64,000 nucleotides of DNA, from positions 1 to 64,000 of the forward strand of contig JAFZVU010000081.1 in NCBI GenBank assembly GCA_017617655.1, in the 5' to 3' direction. Below the pieces are notes generated by a model, which saw only the letters and a list, made by a program, of their open reading frames with translations, had not been told where the DNA came from and ran no database searches. Below, in pieces: positions 43,501 through 50,450 of this stretch. This DNA is from Bacteroidales bacterium. Its GTDB lineage: Bacteria > Bacteroidota > Bacteroidia > Bacteroidales > UBA932. A program made the translations under genes and the position numbers. Numbering within the stretch: the first letter of the stretch is position 1; every line of letters starts with the position of its first letter.

Positions 43501-43870
43501 AATAATAAGAAGGTGTCGCTACTTCCGAAGAGTGGTCCAGCGGCACAGGCCCCGAAGATGGCAGGATGGCGAAAGAGCCGTAGTCCTGCGTGGCACCGCC
43601 GCTAAGCCAGTGGCTGGCCCTGAAGCCCAGCAGTTCGCTGTCCTCATAGTAATACGGGCTGACCCCCTTGCGCTCGGTCTGGCGGGTCTGAGGCGTCCAG
43701 AAAGTGTGGCCGTGAGGCTCAGTGACGCAGGGTATGATATTGCCATGCACTTCCCCTCCGCTGCCGAATATGCTGGCAGTGGGAGAATCGCAGACTGCCG
43801 TCCCGACGCGGGTGTCTACCCCGGAGACAGGGATGACGGCCAGCAGTATGGCTATGAGGAGGCCGTGCAT
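40502..43870 (-). CDS. Fusion of GH92 alpha-mannosidase and M64 metallopeptidase
   Basis: This 1122-residue exported protein has a signal peptide (LLIAILLAVIPVSG). Residues about 18-685 form a complete GH92 exo-alpha-mannosidase: DDFSMWDTYRALHPL, the EG motif with Glu503 (ITEGTPAHY), and the signature GLSGNDDSGQMSAWYIF with Asp589/Asp590. Residues about 690-1122 form an M64 (IgA-peptidase-like) unit: an N-terminal beta domain (FFEDATLRLDYVLAGD) and a catalytic domain with VISEGYLAGQ and the zinc motif HEFGHAFAGLADEY (His990, Glu991, His994). The open frame is continuous across the junction and the M64 half has no signal of its own. It could combine demannosylation and cleavage of glycoproteins. 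It lies 6 nt after a GH43 gene. Confidence 0.9.
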   Translation of the reverse strand: MHGLLIAILLAVIPVSGVDTRVGTAVCDSPTASIFGSGGEVHGNIIPCVTEPHGHTFWTPQTRQTERKGVSPYYYEDSELLGFRASHWLSGGATQDYGSFAILPSSGPVPLDHSSEVATPSYYSAGGWEMTGRSHSAIFRFEDCEYLRITVISDEKEGVLERPADGSREIVGSNPVHRIYQGSGRPAGFSGHFTVLCDEDFEVVEYVPGETVLVRFETRGLHVVKAASSFKSIEAARANLEAEIPGWDFYSVKAALDSIWDARFSLIDVDGDEEVVKHFYGSLWRASLLPRTVSDAGEAADYDDFSMWDTYRALHPLLTIIEPSRVSEMVKALLRKYDRGGWLPIFPCWGSYTNAMIGDHCVSMIVDAWTKGIRGFDVSKAYKAMRKNALETPSDSLYEDGRGRRALQSYLQYGYVPLEDEVPFAFHKKEQVSRTMEYAYDDWCLSQMARRLGHFADWLRFRKRSGNWRNVFSPDTHWPQGRHADGSFLTDDNYLQKTSFITEGTPAHYAWYVPQDVPGLIKEMGGEEVFIARLDSMFTEKRYWHGNEPCHQVAWLYDYTSQPWKTQAAVRDIIATEYRNTPGGLSGNDDSGQMSAWYIFATLGFYPVCPGSGEYALGAPVFSNAVLHLENGRTFTILTSGKGDYVQKVTLNGRVLKRPFLKHRKIMRGGTLEFEMGEEPAGVVFPPRELTFDGFFEDATLRLDYVLAGDASRQDIYLEDMLRTSVWAGRRSNLDTLLLQGNGQVVVRDGRSGQVLYKNGFSSLFQEWLATPEAESRARAFELCLQVPFPREPVTVEVTLFDTHAAVAARIVHSVDPADILIRSVQSDEAGQPTLSSKGELRVLQEGGPVEAALDLVVISEGYLAGQKDKFYADAGKLVRDCLFATEPYVSYSDRFNIRAVFVPSADEGPSVPREGVWHDTAVASHYDTFYSARYLTTSSMRKLYDALGTVPFEHVIILVNTPLYGGGGIYNNMSVACSDHPTSGIVFVHEFGHAFAGLADEYAYDEYDPVYPDDTEPWEPNITTLKDFESKWADMLPSGTPIPTQPDALLDSVDVRKVWQTLPAEQRAFLNEQLGVYEGAGNCTHGVYRPAQVCRMRINECDSFCPVCRRAIVRTIEFYTR

Positions 43871-43876
43871 ACTGTT

Positions 43877-45400
43877 CTACCTCTGTCTTTGATATTCGCT
43901 GTCCAGAGGGAGGTTGGTAAAGGTCGGAGTCGCTACCGCAGCAGGCTGCCAGCCGTCAGCACGTCCGAACACGGTGAAGTCTATTACACCCAGCGGCTGG
44001 GCTTTCGGCCAGTCAGTGATGGTCAGACGCACGAAGCGGGCCTGTACGGCCGGGAAGTCCTCATAGAATGTGTCGCGGGACACATCGTTGCCGGTGCAGT
44101 CGAGGGCGGTGGTGTATTTCTCGCCGTCCATGGACACTTCCAGCTTGAACTTGTAGACAGGCAGAGTTCCACCGCCGCGCATCCCGCCGAAGCCGCGGCG
44201 AGCACCGCTGCCGAAGAGTATGCGCATGCCGTCCACCTTGAAGAGCTGAACCACGTCGAAGCGGGTGGCCGGAGAAAGTTCTATTGTGAGCTGCGGAGCC
44301 GCATCGTCCGCTGCAGGACGCCAGATGGTGCCGCTGAAGTCATCCACGGCGTATGCTGCAGGGAAGCCCTCCTGCTCTGAAGAGCACTTCGACAAGGCGT
44401 TCATCGCCAGCATCTTGTTGATGGTTACGGGGATTGAAGGGAGCTTGTCAGGGTCTGCCTTCACGCCCGGGGCCGGCTGAGGGCTGTCAGTCACTGTAAC
44501 GCTCATCAGGCCGTCCTCGTCGAAGGTAACGCGGTCCATGCCGATGCGGCGGCCTCCCGGAGGGTTCGAAAGCACGATGGTGTAGAACTGCCACCATTCG
44601 CCGTCGGGAGCCTGCACGATGGAGCCGTGAGCAGTGCCGGTCACAAGGCCTTCAGTCTTGCGAAGCAGCGGGTTGTTGGCTGCGTAGGTATAGGGGCCGA
44701 GCGGAGAAGTGGCGGTATAGTAACCTTCGGCGTATGTCTTCCACTGAGTGCCGGAAGCAGAATATTCCAGATAGTATATGCCGTTACGCTTGATGACCCA
44801 CGGGCCCTCGATCCACGCCACGCCGGGATACTCGTTCTTCTCGCCGTAGCGCTCCCAGGCGTGCATCGGGTTGAAGCCGAAAAGATGCACCGGAGTACCC
44901 ACGAAGGTTGTAAGGTCATTCGGGTCAAGCTTGACGCCATAGATGCCGCTGATGCCGCGGCCGGGCCAGAACAGGTAAGGCTGGCCATCGTCGTCCACGA
45001 AGATCTTGGTGTCGAAGCCACCGTTCCACCCCTGCTCCACCGGACCGGTGTTCTTGAAGGTGCCGAGGTTCTCGAAGGGACCGAGCGGATTGTCGGCCAC
45101 ATAGAGGTTGTCGGTGTTGCCGGAAAGGTAGAACTTGCCTTTGTACTTGACGATATCGGGTGCGACCGGAACGCCCTGCACATAGTGGAACTCCCAGTTC
45201 AGCAGGTCGTCAGACACCCAGGCACCGCCGCCGGTGCAATACATGTAGTACTTTCCGCCCTCCTCAAGGACGGTAACGTCGCCGGAAGCGCTGCCCCCCT
45301 GCCCCATCGGCATCGGGAGCGGATTGCAGTAACGAGGCTGGGCCTGGATGGCGCCGGCGAAGCAGAAAAGCAGCAACGCCGCTGAGATGAGTTTACGCAT
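43877..45400 (-). CDS. GH43-family glycoside hydrolase with C-terminal F5/8 type C-like domain
   Basis: This 507-residue exported protein has a signal peptide ending GAIQAQ. The five-bladed propeller of GH43 is seen through SASGDVTVLEEGGKYYMYC, VAPDIVKYKGKFYL, DTKIFVDDDGQPYLFW, WIEGPWVIKRNGIYYLEYSA (the Glu is the likely general acid) and GTAHGSIVQAPDGEWWQFY. From about residue 345 a discoidin/CBM32-like beta domain follows, with FDVVQLFKVDGMRILFG and ARFVRLTITDWP. It may cleave arabinose, xylose or galactose linkages; substrate is not decided. It is co-directional with the GH92-M64 gene. Confidence 0.88.
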   Translation of the reverse strand: MRKLISAALLLFCFAGAIQAQPRYCNPLPMPMGQGGSASGDVTVLEEGGKYYMYCTGGGAWVSDDLLNWEFHYVQGVPVAPDIVKYKGKFYLSGNTDNLYVADNPLGPFENLGTFKNTGPVEQGWNGGFDTKIFVDDDGQPYLFWPGRGISGIYGVKLDPNDLTTFVGTPVHLFGFNPMHAWERYGEKNEYPGVAWIEGPWVIKRNGIYYLEYSASGTQWKTYAEGYYTATSPLGPYTYAANNPLLRKTEGLVTGTAHGSIVQAPDGEWWQFYTIVLSNPPGGRRIGMDRVTFDEDGLMSVTVTDSPQPAPGVKADPDKLPSIPVTINKMLAMNALSKCSSEQEGFPAAYAVDDFSGTIWRPAADDAAPQLTIELSPATRFDVVQLFKVDGMRILFGSGARRGFGGMRGGGTLPVYKFKLEVSMDGEKYTTALDCTGNDVSRDTFYEDFPAVQARFVRLTITDWPKAQPLGVIDFTVFGRADGWQPAAVATPTFTNLPLDSEYQRQR

Positions 45401-45412
45401 AGTTGTATATTA

Positions 45413-46318
45413 TTAAGTATTCTTGTCACTGTCGGTAGGGCGCGGCTCCATGTGGATGGTAACCAGAGTATTCCGCCCGAAGCGGTCTTTTATGCCATGT
45501 TCGATGGCACTCACGATGTCGTGGGCCTCGCGGAGCGGCATATCGCCGTCCATGCGCACATGGGTCTCGATGGCGATGCGGTTCCCGATCCTGCGGGTGC
45601 GCAGGTTGTGGGGCTCGCTCACCTGGGGGAAGCTGCAGATAATAGTCTCGATCTCCTTCTCCACCTCTTCGTCCAGAGAGCTGTCTGTAAGCTCACCGGC
45701 GCTGCCTTTTAGCAATTCGACAGCCACCCTCACCAGCATGGCGCCGACCACTATGGATGCCAGAGGGTCCAGCACAGCCCACTTCTCGCCGAGGAGCAGC
45801 GCGCCGCCGATACCTATGGCCGCACCGACAGACGAAAGCGCATCGCTGCGGTGATGCCATGCGTTGGCCACCACTGCAGGGGAGTCGAGAGCCTTGCCCC
45901 TGGCAGCCGTATAGCGGTAGAGAATTTCCTTAACAAGGATTGACAGCAATGCAGCCCACAGCGCCAGCACGCCCGGCATCTCCAGAGTCTCGCCCTTCAG
46001 CCACGAAACGAACTTCACAGAGCCGGAGACTATGATGCCGATGGCAGCTCCGATAAGCGCAAGGGCTACGAAAAGCGTGGCCAGAGTCTCGAACTTGCCG
46101 TGCCCGTAGTCGTGGGAAGAATCCTGAGGCTTCGCCCCTATCTTAACGAAGACAAGCACTATTATGTCCGTCACGAAATCTGAAAGCGAATGCACGGCAT
46201 CGGCCACCATGGCGGCACTGTGCCCCACGATTCCTGCCACGAACTTGAAGACCAGCAGCACGAAGTTGCCCAGGCTGCCGATCAGCGTCACTTTCGTCAA
46301 TTCTTTCTCGCGCTCCAT
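45413..46318 (-). CDS. Cation diffusion facilitator (CDF) family metal exporter
   Basis: This 301-residue inner-membrane protein has six predicted helices and a cytoplasmic C-terminal domain. The transport-site motifs are His43xxxAsp47 (VHSLSDF) in helix 2 and His155xxxAsp159 (HHRSD) in helix 5. The GHGKFETLATL segment follows helix 2. It exports Zn, Mn or Fe in exchange for protons. It ends 12 nt before the GH43 gene, but a functional link to that gene is not expected. Confidence 0.92.
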   Translation of the reverse strand: MEREKELTKVTLIGSLGNFVLLVFKFVAGIVGHSAAMVADAVHSLSDFVTDIIVLVFVKIGAKPQDSSHDYGHGKFETLATLFVALALIGAAIGIIVSGSVKFVSWLKGETLEMPGVLALWAALLSILVKEILYRYTAARGKALDSPAVVANAWHHRSDALSSVGAAIGIGGALLLGEKWAVLDPLASIVVGAMLVRVAVELLKGSAGELTDSSLDEEVEKEIETIICSFPQVSEPHNLRTRRIGNRIAIETHVRMDGDMPLREAHDIVSAIEHGIKDRFGRNTLVTIHMEPRPTDSDKNT

Positions 46319-46450
46319 AGAAACAGTTTCTGCATACCTATATACACCTAAAGGTAGCGATTATCTGCAAAAAGTTTTAACTTTCTTCGTCGTTAGTGTA
46401 GTTTTTCCGACGAATCTGCGTCTAATGTGCAAAAACAAACAAGACAGACA

Positions 46451-46921
46451 ATGACAGAACGAGATTTTGAAAACATCGTAAGAGAGCACAAAGGCACCAT
46501 CTACACCGTGTGCTACATGTTCTCGAACGACCGTGACGAGGTGGCAGACCTCTTCCAGGAAACCCTTATAAACCTCTGGCGGGGTTCCGGAACCTTCCGA
46601 GGCGACAGCGCGCTGAACTCCTGGATCTGGAAAGTAGCTCTCAACACATGCATTTCCTACGACCGCAAGCGCAAGCGCGGCATCACGACCGAACCGCTCT
46701 CGATGAACATTGACCTTTTCGACGACACTGCCGAAGAGAACCGTCAGATCACCCTTCTGAGAGACCGCATCGGCAAACTCGGCCCCTTCGACCGCGCAAT
46801 CGTCCTGCTCTGGCTCGAGAACCTCAGCTACGAAGAAATCGGCCAGATCGTGGGAATCACTCCCGGCAATGTCTCAGTCCGTCTTGTAAGAATCAGAGAA
46901 CAACTTAAAAAGATGCAGTAA
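46451..46921 (+). CDS. ECF-type RNA polymerase sigma factor
   Basis: This 156-residue sigma-70 family factor has region 2 (YMFSNDRDEVADLFQETLINLW, shown in part as DLFQETLINLWRG) and region 4 (LSYEEIGQIVGITPGNVSVR) and no region 3. The start at 46451 is preferred over an in-frame ATG 24 nt upstream because it gives the usual N-terminus (TERDFENIVREHKG). The next gene starts 2 nt after its stop and encodes a membrane protein, which may act as its anti-sigma factor. Confidence 0.9.
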   Translation: MTERDFENIVREHKGTIYTVCYMFSNDRDEVADLFQETLINLWRGSGTFRGDSALNSWIWKVALNTCISYDRKRKRGITTEPLSMNIDLFDDTAEENRQITLLRDRIGKLGPFDRAIVLLWLENLSYEEIGQIVGITPGNVSVRLVRIREQLKKMQ

Positions 46922-46923
46922 TT

Positions 46924-47502
46924 ATGGAAACCAACGATATCAACCTCCGTGAAATGCAGGAGCAGATGAAAGTGCTCCGCGAGAAACTCGAGAACGAGAA
47001 AGTCATCAACCAAAGGATAATGCGCAGGACCTGCAGCATGACAGCCAACCGCCTGAAGGTCAAGGCCAACGCACCCATCCTTTTAGGCGTGGCCGCAATC
47101 CTGCTGTCCCCTTCATACCTCCAGGTCGGAGCTTCGCTCTATTCAGTAATAATCACTTGCGTACTGATGCTCGTCTGCATTGCAGCGACTATCATCTGCA
47201 ATCGTCACATCCCCAGCATGGACAGCGACCTTGTGACAGCAGCCGAAGAGCTCACCAAGTTCAAGAAGTTCCATGCAGAGTGGATCAAATACGCACTGCC
47301 GACTGCAATCCTCTGGGTAGGACTCATAGTCTGGGATGTCCTCAGAGGCGCTGAACTTGAGCAGCCGCAAATGATATGCTTCCTCTGCGGCGTCGCAGTA
47401 GGCGTAGTCCTCGGCGGCCTCCTCGGCCTCAAACTTCGCCGCCAGCAGATGGATGCTGCCGACGAGCTGCTGAATCAGATCGAAGAGCTGAAGCGGAGCT
47501 GA
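46924..47502 (+). CDS. Four-helix membrane protein paired with the ECF sigma factor
   Basis: This 192-residue protein starts with a soluble coiled-coil-like helix (LREMQEQMKVLREKLENEKV). Two hydrophobic hairpins follow (around APILLGVAAILLSPSYL to VIITCVLMLVCIAATIIC, and YALPTAILWVGLIVWDVL to MICFLCGVAVGVVLGGLLGL), then a charged C-terminal tail. I do not recognise the family. Its tight coupling to the sigma gene suggests an anti-sigma or sensor role. It has no FecR-like or zinc-binding anti-sigma motif. Confidence 0.7.
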   Translation: METNDINLREMQEQMKVLREKLENEKVINQRIMRRTCSMTANRLKVKANAPILLGVAAILLSPSYLQVGASLYSVIITCVLMLVCIAATIICNRHIPSMDSDLVTAAEELTKFKKFHAEWIKYALPTAILWVGLIVWDVLRGAELEQPQMICFLCGVAVGVVLGGLLGLKLRRQQMDAADELLNQIEELKRS

Positions 47503-47522
47503 TAGATGTGTCCTTAAAAGAA

Positions 47523-47552
47523 AACTCCTCTGCCCGGATGGGCAGAGGAGTT
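47523..47552. terminator. Strong bidirectional hairpin terminator
   Basis: A 13-bp perfect stem (AACTCCTCTGCCC at 47523-47535 with its complement at 47540-47552) has a 4-nt loop. On the minus strand it is followed by T-rich sequence, so it ends the fimbrial operon. It also lies 20 nt after the sigma/membrane protein pair and probably ends that too. Confidence 0.9.
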
Positions 47553-47560
47553 AATTGGGT

Positions 47561-50437
47561 TTATTGATCGCGGGCAACAGTCACCACAATAGAGGATACT
47601 CGAGCATTATTACCATTATTACTACTCCTCTTCGTTATAGTGAGTGCTACGCTGTTAGTAGTTGCGTTATTAACCACCCACGTTCCGGTCGGATTATTAT
47701 ATGAATAGGTGCCACCTTGTCCAGAAATTGTACCCGATCTGTTGTTTGCTGTATAATTGAAAACAATGTTTGCAATATGGTATCCAGAAGGAGCAGTTAC
47801 TGTTATGGTAGTGTTATCTGCTAATTGCAAATACCCATTATTTCTTCCATTAATAGCGCTAAACTTAACAGTAACACCATCGACTGTAAGTTCAGTTCTA
47901 TTAGTGCCATATGAAGCGCTAGTATTATTTGTGTTTACAGTAACCACAGAATAATCCATGTTGTAAATCTCAGCTTCATGGTAAAGTGCTTTGCCGTCGA
48001 CAAAGGCGGCCAGTGAAACGCTGTATTTTCCATTAAATCCTGCAGCAGCGCTAGTTGTTCTCAAAGGAATAGTTGCATAATTATCGCCGGAGTTGATTGT
48101 ATAGCTGTATATACCGTCATCTGCATTAAGAAGTGTTAATCCTGAATCATTTCCGGGCAACAGTCCTTCCAACGTAACCTGGACAACTCGTGCGCCTGTG
48201 TTGTCCCTAGAGTCACGGTAGAAACTAAAGTTGAGAGTAATCGGTTGATTTGTCGTAGAAGCCGCTGCACGATAATTCGAGAACGTCAGGCCGGAGAAGT
48301 CGTACATCGTATAATTTCGGAAAGCGCCCGAGCCTCTGTTGAAGTACTCGTTGGTCACGTATATCGTGCTGGCGCTTTCGGCCATATTGGTTTTGAAATG
48401 GCAAGTGAAAGTCTTGCCACCTGTATCCTGGTTTTCAGGCAGCTCATTATACTCAGCATAGCTCAGAGTCTTGACATAATGGAAACTCTTCTTTGATTCA
48501 TTACCTTCGCAAATGCTGTAGCCGCTTTCAACAGGAAGGTTCTCGCTGGTATATTTTGCGGTATTAGGCGTAATCGATAGTTTAGACGACTCTATGTTGA
48601 AGTGAAGAGGGAATACAGATTCCGGAAGCAAGATCGGAATTGTGATGTTGACATTGACGCCTTCACCGGAGATATCCTCTACAAAATCCTCATTATAGTC
48701 ACTATTCGGCTCATCTGCCAGACAAGTTACTGTCATGATCTGTTTTTCCATCAAAATGAACTTGACATCGCGATATATGGTCTTGTACTGGTCGATAGTT
48801 CCCGAAATACGGATTGTCTGAGTAGCTTTTCCTTGCGAAGAAGGAGTATTGCAAGTAAACTTGATAGTACGATAGCCTTCAGTATCCTGATAGTCAGAAA
48901 GGACACGTATCTTGCCGTTAGTTTCGTTGCCAATATCAGTTCCTGTTCCAATCTGAGAAGACAAGGTAGAAGAGAAGACATTTATCGGACTTCCTCCTTC
49001 CTTTTCTCCAATCGTTATGGTTACCGGACCTCCCTCCGAGACAAGTTTGTTGTTTACACTCGCATCTCCATCATCTACATTCGGGATAAATTTGTATTTA
49101 AGTTCTACGGCAGGATCACCCTGGACAAGAGTTCTTTCTACGTAGCTGACAGCAATACGTCCGTATCCGTCCGAAATATCGTTAAGCCCCACAATGTTGG
49201 GGTCTGATGAAATATCTGCGCTACCGCCGATTGAGCCTGCTTCGCCTGGAGTCTCAGCACCTGCCTTCGAAACGTTCGTGATTCGGATATGGTAACGGAA
49301 GTTGCGAAGGATGGCATAATAACCGTCGTCATCAGAGAAGTCAATCTTATAGTAACTATCCTTGCCTGAGCTATAATCCACATATGTGCCATGAGTAGCT
49401 GCGGCCGCTTCTTTCTCCTTCCAGTCGTCGGGAAGAGTTGATCTGGTCCAAGGGGATTTCAGAGGATAGTAGATACCATGTATTATAAGATATGAAGGAG
49501 CATCGCCTGCGCCCGGTTTCGGACGTTCAAAGATGAACTGTCCGCCTGTAATCTTACCAGTAGTATTGTCTTTGCCGCAAGGCACGAAGGTCACATGGTC
49601 GGGATCACTGTCGATAAGCTGCATGCTCTCTGGCGCAAAACCGTTGTAACTGTTTTTCAATTGTGCATATGTAGAGTCACGGTAACCGACGAGGAATGCG
49701 CCATCAGCAGTCCTGTAAGGAGCCACGGAGCCGCGGTCCGGGCGGTTGATGACTGCCATGGTAGAGCTTGCGTCCAGAACCAACTGCGGCGTTGTCGACT
49801 CGACACTTACCTTTGCAAAATTGCGCAGCATGGGAAGATCCGTGAAAGCAGCTACTACATCATCAGTAGCTTGATAATACTCCCCTACCTTGACGTACAC
49901 CATTTCATCCGATTCAGACTCAGGATTCCATACTGCCTCTTTTTTAAGCGTTATACCATTCGGTAGTATGAAACGGCACCAGTAGGCATCCTGAGTGCCT
50001 TCGGTATATGCGTTCTGGTTCAGTACGACGTCTTCATTCTTCCATGGCAACCTCTTGTTACAGTTGGCTATCACATTGATGCGAAGCCTCTTACTGTCTG
50101 TAACTGAGAGGTGAACATTCAGCATATATTTAGTGCTACTGCCATTGGTTGTAGCGGCTACAAAGTCGCCAGAGGCTACTTCTACACTTTCCTTGAGGAA
50201 GCCGCTGCTACCGAATACCACTACGCGGAAACTGGTAATATCCGGGAGGTCACCCATAGTCTTTGTAGAAGCCAGACGATTGCCAGGGACCTCAACGCTC
50301 ATCATGATTTCAGCCTTTCCCTCCTCAGGATACTTGAGGCCGTCTTCATCTGTATGCAAATCCGGCAATTCCGGCACGCAGCTCGTCATGGCTGCCACCA
50401 GAAATGCAAGGAATATGTATTTCAATGTTGTTTTCAT
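47561..50437 (-). CDS. Large fimbrial-type surface lipoprotein (candidate tip or adhesin subunit)
   Basis: This 958-residue lipoprotein (MTSC, Cys20) is the last gene of the fimbrial array. The N-terminal 350 residues resemble fimbrillin-like or DUF4906-type subunits, with an ASTKT segment that could be a protease maturation site and FRVVVFGSSGFLKESVEVAS. The middle contains several beta domains with a CNTPSSQGKATQTIRISGTI segment. The C-terminal 130 residues are Asn/Ser/Thr-rich strands (YLQLADNTTITVTAPSGYHI). By analogy with P. gingivalis Fim/Mfa operons, large 3' genes encode accessory or tip proteins. Family-level assignment is uncertain. Confidence 0.7.
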   Translation of the reverse strand: MKTTLKYIFLAFLVAAMTSCVPELPDLHTDEDGLKYPEEGKAEIMMSVEVPGNRLASTKTMGDLPDITSFRVVVFGSSGFLKESVEVASGDFVAATTNGSSTKYMLNVHLSVTDSKRLRINVIANCNKRLPWKNEDVVLNQNAYTEGTQDAYWCRFILPNGITLKKEAVWNPESESDEMVYVKVGEYYQATDDVVAAFTDLPMLRNFAKVSVESTTPQLVLDASSTMAVINRPDRGSVAPYRTADGAFLVGYRDSTYAQLKNSYNGFAPESMQLIDSDPDHVTFVPCGKDNTTGKITGGQFIFERPKPGAGDAPSYLIIHGIYYPLKSPWTRSTLPDDWKEKEAAAATHGTYVDYSSGKDSYYKIDFSDDDGYYAILRNFRYHIRITNVSKAGAETPGEAGSIGGSADISSDPNIVGLNDISDGYGRIAVSYVERTLVQGDPAVELKYKFIPNVDDGDASVNNKLVSEGGPVTITIGEKEGGSPINVFSSTLSSQIGTGTDIGNETNGKIRVLSDYQDTEGYRTIKFTCNTPSSQGKATQTIRISGTIDQYKTIYRDVKFILMEKQIMTVTCLADEPNSDYNEDFVEDISGEGVNVNITIPILLPESVFPLHFNIESSKLSITPNTAKYTSENLPVESGYSICEGNESKKSFHYVKTLSYAEYNELPENQDTGGKTFTCHFKTNMAESASTIYVTNEYFNRGSGAFRNYTMYDFSGLTFSNYRAAASTTNQPITLNFSFYRDSRDNTGARVVQVTLEGLLPGNDSGLTLLNADDGIYSYTINSGDNYATIPLRTTSAAAGFNGKYSVSLAAFVDGKALYHEAEIYNMDYSVVTVNTNNTSASYGTNRTELTVDGVTVKFSAINGRNNGYLQLADNTTITVTAPSGYHIANIVFNYTANNRSGTISGQGGTYSYNNPTGTWVVNNATTNSVALTITKRSSNNGNNARVSSIVVTVARDQ

Positions 50438-50450
50438 ACACTCAAATAGT

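Noticed and set aside
40502..43870. GH92-M64 junction as two genes with a hidden stop
   Set aside because: The frame is open throughout, no start with a signal peptide occurs near the junction, and both halves keep intact motifs; treated as a true fusion pending read-level checks.
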